Assembly: GCA_918797485.1 (NCBI GenBank)
Contig: CAKKNE010000005.1
Coordinates: 1,550,001 to 1,614,000, forward strand
DNA length: 64,000 bases
From: Pelagomonas calceolata
Taxonomy: Eukaryota; Sar; Pelagophyceae; Pelagomonadales; Pelagomonadaceae
Direction of reading: 5' to 3'
Below, piece by piece: positions 38,643 through 49,547 of this stretch. A model generated the notes under the pieces. It saw only the letters and a list, made by a program, of their open reading frames with translations, was not told where the DNA came from and did no database searches. The first letter of the stretch is position 1. Each line of letters opens with the position of its first letter. Both the position numbers and the translations under genes were made by a program.

Positions 38643-41256
38643 ATGAAGCGCGCGCTCGAGATCGTGGTGATTGCGATCACCTTCTACCCGCTGGCACGAG
38701 CGGGCTACTCGCCATGTCCCAATTTATGCAGTGGACATGGCAATTGCCCCCTCACTCGTGTTTGCGAGTGCGTGCAGTCCCATGTTGAGACTTTACGCGA
38801 CTACACAGCATAGGTGTTTCAATGGCTGGACAGGTGCTGATTGCTCGCTGAAAACGTGTCCTCTTGGTTCAGCTTGGGCGGATGCAGCTGACACTATCAT
38901 TGGTATGTCAATGCTCCCTACTGGGACATATGTTGTAATCTATAATCAAGAGTGAACCTTGGCTCCTTCGCGCGCAGGCACAGACGATGCGCACAATAAC
39001 GCCGAATGCTCTAATCGTGGTACATGTGATCGCACTTCTGGGATCTGCCTTTGTGAGGAATCGCGCTTTGAAGGAGCTGCTTGTGAACGCAAGTCCTGTC
39101 CAGACGCCTGTAATGGACGAGGACGATGTCAAAACATGAAGTACTCCAATTTCACGAGGACGATTTCAATATGTTTAATGCACTTTTTTAGGTATTACGC
39201 CTCCCTGAAAGACCCAGGCGAAGGTCCCGTCTATACATACTTGTCTAACTGGGATGCGGAAATGATGTACGGATGTAACTGTGATCACGGTATATTTGGT
39301 CCTGACTGCTCCCTACGCTCTTGCCCGACTGGGGACGACCCCCTCACTGAGAGTGTCGTTGATAATCCGCCCGATTCAGCGCCTAGATGACCATAAATCG
39401 AAGAAACCTGATGGCAGGTCTGAGCTACAAGTGACGGCGCAGCAGCAAATAGAATGCAAAGCAGATTCGGGCTATGTTGTTTTGTCATTCCGAAACAAGC
39501 ATACAGATCGAATTCCGTATCACAATTGACGTCCTTCCTGTAGTTACTAGAGGTCAGTGGTGATGAGTATGCCTATAATAGGTATTATGCGAGTGACAAC
39601 GAGGTGCAGGGCTATCTCGAAGCCCTTTCGACAATTTCAAGTGACTATGGACCGGCATTGTCCGTCCAAATGAATGGTTATATAGTTCACAGTGTCTGAT
39701 TATAAGGATCATGACAATGTGCAGTGATGAAGTACTGATTTTCTTTCGATTAGGCCAAGCATTTTGCTCTGCCTCCTCAACTTTGACAAAAATTGATTTC
39801 CTTCAAGACTTTGGCAATTTGCCTCTGATTGTCGCGGATGGCAATGGCCTGGCGCTTTCTGCTAGTACCAGTCCAAAAGTATCCGTCTCCGAGGTTCGCG
39901 CTGGCACCAAGGAAGATGAACCTTGTAAGATTGCGACGTGTCCACACGTACTTAGCACGCTTCAGAACAAAGATGTAGGCTCAAATAGAGGAATTTGTGA
40001 TGAAGAGATAGGCGTCTGTAGCTGCATGGACTATATGACCACATCGGATGGTTATGGTAACGAAGGCCAAAGGGGTGACTGCGGATATGCCAGCCAGCAG
40101 CTAGTTGACTGTCCAAACGAAAACAGTCCGTGTAATATGAAAGGGACCTGTCAAGGTAAACCAACTTATCGCTGTGACTGCCAGCAAGGTTGGACTGGCG
40201 CTGACTGTTCCTTGCTTACTTGCCCGTATGGTAAGACTTGGTTTGGGCGGCCTACAACCGGAGACGATTATGCACACATGACAGACGACATTGTAGAATG
40301 CTCAAATATGGGCACCTGCAATAGAGTTACTGGCACCTGCTCTTGCATGGAGGGTTTTGAAGGTGCTGCATGTAATGTCATGAGTTGTCCGGGCAAAGAG
40401 CCCAATGGCCCTGCCTGTAATGGCCGCGGGGAATGCCTCACGATGGGTCAACTAGCTGAGCACGCAACAATCAACGGGGACGATGCTCTCTTCACCTATG
40501 GATCTACGCCAAATAATCAACTGACCTGGGATTTTGATATGGTATGTGTGTTGCCCAAGTGGTCGAATTATTATGTGTTAATGTAGGTACAGGGCTGCAT
40601 GTGCCACGATGGATTTTTTGGCTACGATTGTTCACTTTTTTCTTGTACCTCCGGAGATAATCCACATACCAATGGACAATCTAACGAAATTCAAACTCTC
40701 TACTGCAAGGCATCTCTTCCTTCGGCGGCTCTGATTCTACGTTTTCGCCGACAATCGACTGTGGAATTGATGTGCTGACAGACTGCGCGTTTGACTCAAA
40801 CGCCCCGCGGTGTCCTTGAAAAGCTCACGAATCGATTCATTAAGGGGTTTCCAAACCCACAGGTCAACAGCGAATCTTGTTGAAGTCGAGGTCGCTCTTG
40901 AATCATTGAGCACGATTGTAGATGTAAGTCTTGGTGCTGTGAGCTCAGATCAGACGACAATCTGCTCAGAGGGTGGATCCTCTACAACTGTAGAGTTCCT
41001 CTCACCGACTGGTGATGTGCCGCTTCTTCAGGTTAGCCTGCTTGATGTAGACTCGGCCTCTGTTCAAGAGCATGTAAAGGGAACCAAGGAGGACGAGGTC
41101 TGCTCTGGTCGGGGGCTCTGCGACCAAACAACTGGTTCCTGTACTTGCTTCTCTGGCTTTGGTTCCAGCGACGGGCAAGGGCGGAAGGGCACTCTTGATG
41201 ATTGTGGCTTTGTCGTCCCAATATTTCGCTGTGAGGATGGTTCATTGGATTGTTGA
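38643..41256 (+). CDS. Secreted EGF-like repeat protein of stramenopile type, multi-exon
   Basis: Signal peptide MKRALEIVVIAITFYPLARA, then EGF-like modules over roughly nine exons. Confirmed introns: 38768-38813 (46 bp, restores CECFNGWTGADCSL), 38903-38977 (75 bp, restores IIGTDDAHNNAEC) and one restoring QNMKYYASLKDPG. Repeating pattern: EGF (CSNRGTCDRTSGICLC), acidic NWDAEMMYGCNCDHGIFGPD, CSLRSCPTGDDP, a beta-rich block (IECKADSGYVVLSFRNK), then GTKEDEPC and SNRGICDEE. Three such cycles are visible (second ends CSLFSCTSGDNPHT; last CSGRGLCDQTTGSCTC). This cycle is known to me from stramenopile secreted proteins. The last cycle stops at TGA 41254-41256 after DCGFVVPIFRC, with no membrane anchor, so the 3' end may continue in an unseen exon. 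Confidence 0.85.
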
Positions 41257-42884
41257 GACTATCATAGAAACGTGCAATCAATCTTCTATTGTCATTGTGA
41301 GTATCTTAGCGGAATTATATGCCTAAATAGCCCCTTTAAACGAAACGGTGACCACCCGGTCCTGGTCAGAGTTCCCTGCATTGGGGCCACTGGGAAGGAA
41401 TCGTGGCATATCACTGTCCTTGCCGGTAGCAGCGTCACGCTGACTCGGAGCCTTATATACTGGCCTCCTCATCTGTCGCGTTAGACCACGCCTCCCGAGC
41501 CGCTGACGCGTACGCGTCCTTTGCGACGGAAATTTGGGTTCAAGTTTACCCTAGTTTCTCGGAGCGGAGGAGTCGTGGTCTGTACTCACGGGGCCTGACG
41601 CCAAATTGGTGAGATTTTCAATTGATAGCCCGAACGGGGCGCCTTCGCCCGCTGGGGCCCCAGGGGCATCCTAAGCCCACGGCGACACTAGCTTGCCCCG
41701 AAGGTGCCCCCCTCGAGATGGGGTGAGGTGCCAAAATAGCCTAACGCGCGGGTATTTGGCTTAACTCGCGGGTTTTCAGGGGGTGAAAGTCAAAACTCGC
41801 TGCTATGCTGGCGGTTTCCCCCTCGAAGTCCCCCTTGGTACCCGCGGCGTCTGTAGGAAGCGCAAACACGGCAACCTTTGGTGTATAGTTGCCCAAAAGG
41901 TCGCCTGACGCGGCACGAAACGCCACTGGCGCGACGTTCGCGTGGGGGCCCTTCCGACCCCTCGCATTTTTAGGGCTCCACACTCGGTCAGAATGTGGAG
42001 CACCCCCTGGGGCCCATTTGCAGTAAGTTTCCCCGTTCGGGCTATTAAAGGGGAGGCGCTACAGCCCCCGATTTAATCGGGGTCCGGCCCCGTCTGTACT
42101 CGACAGCCTCATCATTCTAAAATTTACTACTCAGGCTTCTCGTAGTTCTTAAAAGTGCGACGGAAAAGTTGAGGCGGCCCAAGATGATAAAGGGCCCGGG
42201 TCCGAGTCAAACCATTGCCAGTGTACACCATTTTCGAGCAATATAGGGTACCCGGGCCATGACCATTTTCACTGGCAGCCGTACTAGTACTGTAGTATTC
42301 GCTACGCTCATAGACCATTAGACTTGTAAGCTTAGAAATGTAATAAAACAAATATGCACGCACACGCCATGACGAGGAAACATGAACACTCCCCCCGACC
42401 TGGTTGCGCTCTCAGTGGCACATGCCAGCTACGATAATCTACTTGTACGTTTAACAAGACTCAAAAAGAAGGGGGGTCAAAATGACAGGCCAGAATATGG
42501 TCACGGCCCGGGTACTTCGACAGTCACGGTGACCTCTTCCCCAGTAACTAGTAGTGTCGACGCATCCTTAGAACACCCCGAGGTGTGTCAGTCCCAGGTC
42601 CCTTCATCCCCAAAAGTGCGCATTTTTGGATACTCTAAGGAATCCTTGGGCTCCGAGTCTGGCTTCTCTTCCCCTATGGGCCCTAGGAGGACGACACTAT
42701 CATACTGAATAAATAAATAAAATGCATGCGCATCGTACATAGTGGGCATCTGGTGGCCCTAGCCTGAGAGTGCTGGGGGTAGTACTCCTGGAAGGGGAAG
42801 GTCATCAAACCTCGTTGTAGGTCACAGTTGATGGTTCTGATTTTATAGCCTGGGCATTTTCCAATAGTATCCTTTGACCATGTC
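41257..42884. other. Intergenic with an inverted-repeat element
   Basis: Holds the element 41625-42045, a CCCCGATTTAATCGGGG hairpin (~42067-42083), and GGCCCGGG/GTCACGGTGAC words (42190-42540). A plus frame at 42382-42708 contains those words and looks like chance. Confidence 0.45.
41625..42045. mobile_element. About 420-bp element with 15-bp terminal inverted repeats
   Basis: Begins ATAGCCCGAACGGGG and ends CCCCGTTCGGGCTAT, a perfect 15-bp inversion. The interior is non-coding and rich in GGGGCCCCAGGGGC-like strings. No second copy in the window, so transposition is inferred only from the ends. Confidence 0.55.
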
Positions 42885-45800
42885 TTAGTGGCAATGCCGA
42901 CGAAAGGACAAACTATTGGGATTCAAGTGAACTGCTGCTGTCAAAGTCCACCGTGACGCTTTTACGTCGTTCACTCCAAAATATGCCCTAGACAGCAAGT
43001 AGTGTAGGTCGGCTCGGCTGTTCTGAGTCGAGTCTTGCGTTGTCGGTGTGCTGTTTGTACTGGCAGTATATTCTGTTGCCGCTTCTAACCATCGACCACG
43101 CGTGCAGTTGAAATTTCCCAAATTAATTCTTGCATCTACGGTACGTGTTGTGACACCATCTTGCAATCGTTCAAAAATATGAGCCGCATCGTCAAGCTGA
43201 CAAAGTCCCATCAATACAACTCCAAGGGCTCGCGCAGCCTGAAAAGTGTGGTCATGAGATGTAAAGTTGCGCAAATAGACGACGCTAGCTGTTGAGATAT
43301 ATTTTCTAGAACCACATCACATGAGGCACAGGCTTTCAGGGCTGCGAGGGCACGATCGACGGCAAGTTCAATCCCATGAGGGTTGGTGAAAAGGTGAAGT
43401 TTGCTTATAGCAACATTTGAATACAGTGGTGAAAGGAATTTATCTTCATTATCTTCACAGAGTCTTTGAGAGTCTCCTAGTAAACTACGGGCCTTACCAA
43501 ACTCTTTCAATTCGACCCAAATACCGCCTGAAAATACAAGTGCATCAACTATGTGCGCTCGGTTGCTGCCCTCGAACAACCCTGATGAGGCAGTGTTGTT
43601 CAATTTTTGAAGGTGATCAAAGGCGAGTGAATTGACTTCATCAAGATATATACGGCATTGATCCAATTTTCTGGTAATGAGGGCTAGTCTCGCACCTAAC
43701 AGCATCCCGCGAATGTTGGTAGGTACTATCTGTATTGCATTCGTGGCGAGCTCGCCAGCAGTGATGACATCACCAGCTGCGACATGGAGCTGTGTAAGGT
43801 TGGCATATACAGACGCAATTGCTTTATCAGTACAATGTTGCTCAAGTGCTTGAATGTGGTAAATTTTAATACTTTGTATTTTGGCTCCAGAATAACGACG
43901 CAACGGCTCAGAAAGTGCAATAGAAAAACTCTGCCCACATGAATGCAAGGTGCTGAGATCTCTTGTGTTTTTTATTTCATCGGTGATCTCCAGTGCGCAG
44001 ATGCCCCTTACTCGAACGATGCAGGCATCATCACCATTTCCAATGCGAATGCGCTCACCTATGCGCAAGGCAAGAACGGTATGACCAGTCGTCCACAATT
44101 TGCAACAATCGACTGAGTCTAGCCATGCTTCCCCATCCACGCACTTCCAGATTTGACACGACCTTGCGTTTTCACGAGGAGATTTGGCAAGACCGACAGC
44201 GAGTAATACATTAGGATCAATTTCCATATCTTCATAATGAACTTCACCAATGAAGTGAGTGCGTCTGCTGCAATCACGCAGGGCTGCCAAAAAGGCCGCC
44301 TGGGAAGAAACTATATTATGGAGCTCAAATTGAAGCACACCAGTGTTGTTTGACACTTGATATGGAACTGGAATGCCACGATCACGCAGAAGGTCGGCAG
44401 CAGTACAATACGCGTCAACAACTCTTGCAATCACAGCCGGGTCGCGACTACCCATTATAACTCTGCGTTCTAACGACATAGCCAATGCAAGCCAAGTGAG
44501 ATGGTTATCAGCGTCTGCGGCAACAGCAAGACTTAAGACTTCGTGAGAAGTGTGGAAAGCGTGTGATTCGAGACGCAAAATCCCAGCCAATTGGAGGACC
44601 TCGGGTGCGTGAGGCGCTAACGCAAGGGCAGTCTCTGCCGCTTCAAGGGCCATTGGCAAATCACCCAATGCAGCCTGGACCTAGGTCAAGCGCACCATGT
44701 CAAAATTACTGACAGGGCAAAATATCACGCCGAGTACTACTTGTGCAAGGCGATACTGCGCCAAGGCAAAACTTGGCGACAATTTGCAGGCTTGTGTATA
44801 GTAAGGCATCGCTACCTTCATGTTGCCACTTGCATGGTGGCTACGACCCAAAATGAAGTAGGCCTCGGCTTGAATTTCAGGCACCGTGGTGCCTGGATTG
44901 AAATATTCATGGTCGTGGACTAGTAGACACAGGAAACCACAGTGATATGCTCGGCTTGCCAATTTTTCAATCTCAGGGGTGCGTATGATTCGTATTGCTA
45001 CTTTATGTATCTCATTTTTTGAAAGCAATGGTAATGTGGAACTTAACTTCACTCGCCACCAATTCTTTGAGCCAGGTTCCAGTGTTATTTTCAAAACTCG
45101 GGTTTCAAGTGCTTGTTTGTTATTTTGCTCGAACGCTACCCTGATATGTGCGTCAGACTTGAGCAGTGCTCTCGGGTCAGTGTAAGACAGAATGCATGCA
45201 ACATTCGATTGGGCGTAGCCAACGAACAAGGCTTCTTGGTGCTCCCAGAACATGTAGTTGGCGTGATGATTAAGGGCAACAGAGTATGCAGGATTTAAGT
45301 CTCGTGCGCGAATAAGCAATGGTGTCGCTTCATTCCAGACCCCCTGCCTACTCTGGTGCGGATCTTGCAGCACTGCCTATTTGATTTTGAATATATTAAG
45401 TATCGCATACTCGGCGCAGGGAACCTGCTGACTTTTTAATGCAGTTCTCCCCAATGCCAAGTTCACTTGCACGTATGAGTCGCAGAAACGCAGTTGCCAC
45501 TAGAGCTGGAACGCATCTTGGAGAAAGAGCAACAGCACGTTCGAGCGCAGCGAGGGCAGTATTCGTATCTCCAAGGTGGTAAGCACAAAGCCCAATGCCA
45601 ATACGCACACTTGAACCTGCTGCTCTGGGGTCGGAGCGCAGAGCACGCGTGTATAGTTGTAGTGCATCGGCATATCTCTTTTCATGGAACAAAATTGCAG
45701 CCTTCACAAGCCTGGCACTACACGAGATCTCGTTGCTGTTGCGAAGTAATGAATCAGCGTAATATGTCGCATTTTCCAATGCTCGCGCATCACGATGATA

Positions 45801-46295
45801 CTCAGATATCCAGAAGATAGATTTTATCAGCCAGGTCTGTGGGCTCGCGTCAGAAATTTTATCAGCGCGCCCAATATATTCAAGAACTTTTTGTCTCCAC
45901 GCCTACATGCATAGAAGTCCCCCTTCATCCCACTAAATATTAGATGGACTCGCCTCCCGTGCATCTGTCCGCAACTCGCGTATGAAGTTGTTGGTAGCAG
46001 AGGCCGCTAGTAAGTTTAACACACGTAACCGCCCAGCTTCAAAAACTCCTGGTTCTCTTCGGTAAAAGTCTTGCATCTCATACACATCAAACGCTTCGAC
46101 GACGCCAAGTAAAACTTCGCGAAACTGTTCTTCGCGGCCCTGGTTGTGGTAGGCCACCGCGAATTCGCACCATGTGCGCAGGGGTGCCAATTCGGCACGC
46201 AACAGGTTGATCACGTCGGTGGACACGTCCGGCAGCTCGTCGTTGAAGATTTCCACAGTGCTAGTGGAACCGCGCACCGGAATCACAATCGACAT
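42885..46295 (-). CDS. CTR9: CTR9, TPR scaffold of the Paf1 complex, with large insertions
   Basis: Starts MSIVIPVRGSTSTVEIF with ELAPLRTWCEFAVAYHNQGR, which is the canonical CTR9 N-terminus. Then come TPRs: LVKAAILFHEKRYADALQLY, IGIGLCAYHLGDTNTALAAL, ARDLNPAYSVALNHHANYMF, AYFILGRSHHASGNMKVAMP, LHVAAGDVITAGELATNAI and GVVLMGLCQLDDAAHIFERL. Exons include ~46295-45945, ~45890-45400, 45370-44700, 44668-43260 and ~43260-42885; several junctions are not resolved. CTR9 couples RNA polymerase II elongation to histone modification (established). Two non-TPR insertions (~80 residues near 45250-45000 and ~110 near 44270-43850) are absent from animal and yeast CTR9 as I know it. The frame ends at TAA 42885-42887 right after the last TPR, without the usual charged C-terminal tail. 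Confidence 0.85.
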
Positions 46296-46491
46296 ATCAA
46301 CTACACCACTATTCGCCTCCAAGTATTATTAGAACAACTTTTTAACGCTGACGAGCTTGCGCTTTTGTTTGCAATAATACCAAATTTACGAGGAGCACCC
46401 CCTCCCCCACCAGCCCCACGGAATGGTCCGGGGATGTGTGTTACATTGCTCGCCGAGTCACTCTCAATTGATTCAACATTCCCGCGGTGGC

Positions 46492-46582
46492 TGCGATAAA
46501 TAGGCGAAATACCCCCCCCTATCCTATACCCTTCCTATACACTTACATCACCCGGGCCCTTCAACACGCAACGCGTAATAAA
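46492..46582. repeat. Second copy of the 90-bp repeat, with inserted GGGCCC
   Basis: Matches 26581-26670 except for a GGGCCC inserted at 46554-46559, forming CCC-GGG-CCC, and small differences at the 5' edge. Confidence 0.9.
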
Positions 46583-46583
46583 C

Positions 46584-46685
46584 TGCAATGGAAATACACG
46601 TCTAGTAGGATCCCAAGGTTCAACTGAGACGTATCCAAGCACAACCCGTACTTGTATTACCCGCCTAGGCTACTTCCCATCCTAG
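46584..46685. repeat. Inverted identical copy of 35497-35598
   Basis: 102 bp, no mismatch seen. It starts one base after the end of the neighbouring 90-bp repeat. Confidence 0.9.
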
Positions 46686-47153
46686 GGTACTCCGATATCC
46701 CCTTAGTATACACCGCCTGAATACCGGCCACGGGTCGCGCGTCGAAGTAAGCAAGGCGAAACGCGCGGCAAGGACGACCAGGCCGGCGGCTTCCTGATGA
46801 GTACACGGGCATAATCATTTATATCAATAGCTATAGTTGGCGCTCGGGGATTCACTTCCTCCCAAGAAACTGGCTATTAACCCTTAAAAAAAACCAAAAA
46901 AAAATATCGGGTTTTAAAATCGATGGTTCATTTTGCCTAGGCGGTCGAGACGGTATGGGTTTTGCCAACCTTTTTTTAGAGCGCCAAAAATAAAATCAAC
47001 GTCGACTATTGCGCTCGAACCCCCCTATGAATTTCGAAGTCTCCACGCAGTATTAAGATTCGCAGTAGCTTAAAGAGGACTCATGGAGGGTGTGTCCACA
47101 TCTTAAATTACCCGACTTGGGGTTGGGCCTAGCTCGCCGCTAGGGTTCTAACC

Positions 47154-47384
47154 CTAGCCTAGCCTAACCTGCACCCCCGTTATGCAAGCGACTGAGCAAC
47201 TTTCAAACTTAGTGTTTTTGCAATTCAATTTTTCTTCAAGTTGAACGAGTTCCTTGCGCGCTGTTTCAATGCCGGACAAAATCAAATTTTTCATAGAATT
47301 GCCTTCTGCTCGCTTCACGTGCTTGTCCAGTTCAGCGTGTTTCTCACCGTAGAAGATGGCTGATTCTCCGATAATGCTTCTCAC
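47154..47384 (-). CDS. Orphan coding-like segment, coiled coil (exon or relic)
   Basis: A 76-codon open segment with protein-like composition and a helical, charged pattern (EKHAELDKHVKRAEG; ILSGIETARKELVQLEEKL), ending at TAG. It has no ATG at its left boundary. An AG precedes it, and GT/AG-type ends suggest a terminal exon. It could be a last exon of the upstream MORN gene through a ~180-bp intron, or a fragment left among repeats. No family recognised. Confidence 0.35.
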   Translation of the reverse strand: MRSIIGESAIFYGEKHAELDKHVKRAEGNSMKNLILSGIETARKELVQLEEKLNCKNTKFESCSVACITGVQVRLG

Positions 47385-47564
47385 CTCCCACTAATTTCTC
47401 GCGCACCGCCTTATCTGGCTAACTCGGCTGTCCCTGAGCGTTCCAATGGCTATGGTGTTTCTTGGGCTGGCCCGGCGTGGCCCCATTGCCCTCAGGTGCC
47501 CCCGTTAGGCCGAAACGGCGTGACGGAGAACCAACTTCACCGGGCCGTAGCTCGCGCGCGAATC

Positions 47565-49547
47565 CTAAATAGATCCACTCGTGGGGACGCCCTGGCGAGT
47601 TGGCACACCAACATTTACTTTGTGTATAGCCCGCCCTGGAAAATAGGGACAGTCGGCATTTGCTTCGATTGCCAGAGCCTGCTTTGTAGCCTTCAACAAT
47701 TGTTTTTTGAAAGGAACAGCAGTGCTTGATTCAAGTTCGCTTGCTGAAGGGCTTAGCATCACTTTTGATCGCATGAATATCTCCGCTACCTCCGCTATAT
47801 TCAATTCAGCATTGCAGAGAAGCACGACAGCCGCAGTTGATAAGTTGTCACCCTCCCACACCCTAGTTCTGTGCTCATAGACATCAAGCACAATATCTAG
47901 CGCTTTAGATAAGCACTTATTTCGGCAGTTCAGTGGTTCTTGGTTGTATAGCAAAATAAGAATCGTGAGAATAGGTCGAATTGCAACTGTCTCTAACTGC
48001 GATGTGACGGAACTTAGAGTAGCACTTACTTGAAAGAGCAATTCTGCGCACCAGGGACCATTTGGCCTCTTAATTGCATAATTCCGCTCGTTCGATAAGT
48101 TTGCGCGTGGGCTCCGGTGGCCTATGGGACACACAAAGCAAGTGATGAATAAGTCCAATGCATCAGATAATGAGAGGGCAGGAGCGTGACAATTGATAAG
48201 CACGAAGGAAATGCGCACAATTGCTTCAACAAACTCCCTGTATGATAGTGATCGACCAGCAAGTTTCACTCTTGCTTGCTTATGGCTTGAACTGAGAGTG
48301 CCTGCATTGAGTGGGCACCGCCACCCCGGGCTGTCGCTTTGCTCTGTATCTTTACATTCGCTTCTATGTTGCAACATGGCAGAAGCGACTGTGCTTTTGT
48401 GTTGGCGGAACAGCCTTTTTAGGATGCTCTGGACTAAACTTTGAGATAGAGTGGGGATGATCTTAGTGTCTTTGCAGAAAAGCAGAAATGAAGATGAGGT
48501 CATTGTGGGTAAATGTCCGCCAGGCCTACCATGTTCTAACAAAGAATACCTGGAGTATGCTCCTCTCAAATCAGAATTGTGTCGCAGCACTATTCTCTGA
48601 AGCCGCAATTGTTCGTGCTTAGCCAATGCCGCATCTTTGCCAACTTGGTCTTCAAGATGCAGATATACTTGAGATTCAGCCGCACAGGAAGCAAGCTCAG
48701 GTTCCGATTTTGTAAAGCTTTGTGAAATCCGATCCGAATGAAAGGTGCCACTACACAAGGCGCCATCATCTCGCATAACTACTCCCATTCCTTCTTTTTG
48801 CCCCTGAACCCAATCGCCCAAATAACGTGCACCATTTGCATAAGAAAAGGTACCTATTCCGTGCCTTTGGCCATCTTTCCATTGACCAAGGTAACGATTA
48901 CATCCTTGCTGGGCAGATTGGGCTGTATGTCCTTCAGCCAGATCAATCCAGATATGCTCACCATTGCCGTTTTGTTTATCATCACACCACTCACCCTCAT
49001 AGTATTCCAGTCTATGCCGCCACAGCATTAATCCCGCACCACACTTAACATCCTGATTCCACCCCCCCTCATAGTAATTGCCGCTTTCATACTGCATTGT
49101 GCCATGGCCACTTCTCTTATTGCAACTCCATTCGCCTTTGTAGTAGCAGGAACTATCTATGTTGTAATACAATATTCCTGTACCATGCATGGCCCCGTTA
49201 CACCAATCTCCCTTGTAGCAAGGGATTCCATGATTCACGCCATGCATTACACCATATCCATGACAAAGTCCGTTCAGAACTGAACCCTTGTAGGAAGATC
49301 CATCGGGCCAGATGTATTTTCCTTTACCTGTGATAGTATTGCGTGTAAACTCGCCCACAAATTTCGTTCCGTCCGGCCAGGTGTAGGTCCCAACCCCATG
49401 CATCATTCCACCAAAGAAGTCCCCCACATATATTGTTCCACGCTCGAAAAAAGCGACCCCATGTCCCTCGAAGTTGTTAGCTCGCCGGCGCGTATGTCGG
49501 TGGCTCACTAGCACCCGGTCTGCGACGGATGTGCGCAGATCGCGCAT
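47565..49547 (-). CDS. Radial spoke head 10-like MORN-repeat protein (RSPH10B)
   Basis: Single 660-residue frame from ATG 49547. Residues ~30-270 contain nine to ten MORN repeats (YVGDFFGGMMHGVGTYTWPD; FVGEFTRNTITGKGKYIWPD; YKGEWSCNKRSGHGTMQY; YLGQWKDGQRHGIGTFSYAN; YLGDWVQGQKEGMGVV). The C-terminal half has the helical region typical of RSPH10B, including SLSYREFVEAIVRISFVL, rather than a kinase or SET domain. RSPH10 sits in the radial spoke head of motile axonemes (established). It is intronless in an intron-rich neighbourhood. The end (TRQGVPTSGSI) is abrupt, so a 3' exon may be missing (compare 47154-47384). A general MORN protein is the alternative. Confidence 0.75.
   Translation of the reverse strand: MRDLRTSVADRVLVSHRHTRRRANNFEGHGVAFFERGTIYVGDFFGGMMHGVGTYTWPDGTKFVGEFTRNTITGKGKYIWPDGSSYKGSVLNGLCHGYGVMHGVNHGIPCYKGDWCNGAMHGTGILYYNIDSSCYYKGEWSCNKRSGHGTMQYESGNYYEGGWNQDVKCGAGLMLWRHRLEYYEGEWCDDKQNGNGEHIWIDLAEGHTAQSAQQGCNRYLGQWKDGQRHGIGTFSYANGARYLGDWVQGQKEGMGVVMRDDGALCSGTFHSDRISQSFTKSEPELASCAAESQVYLHLEDQVGKDAALAKHEQLRLQRIVLRHNSDLRGAYSRYSLLEHGRPGGHLPTMTSSSFLLFCKDTKIIPTLSQSLVQSILKRLFRQHKSTVASAMLQHRSECKDTEQSDSPGWRCPLNAGTLSSSHKQARVKLAGRSLSYREFVEAIVRISFVLINCHAPALSLSDALDLFITCFVCPIGHRSPRANLSNERNYAIKRPNGPWCAELLFQVSATLSSVTSQLETVAIRPILTILILLYNQEPLNCRNKCLSKALDIVLDVYEHRTRVWEGDNLSTAAVVLLCNAELNIAEVAEIFMRSKVMLSPSASELESSTAVPFKKQLLKATKQALAIEANADCPYFPGRAIHKVNVGVPTRQGVPTSGSI

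Larger units (their letters stand above)
46296..47153. repeat. Intergenic block composed mostly of dispersed repeats
   Basis: In order: 46492-46582 (partner of 26581-26670), directly abutting 46584-46685 (inverted partner of 35497-35598), then a diverged block 46735-46980 sharing GTAAGCAA, GGCGAAA, ATATCGGGTTTTAA and GGTATGGGTTTTGCC with 61500-61800, then 46995-47075 sharing with 31165-31235. Confidence 0.75.
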
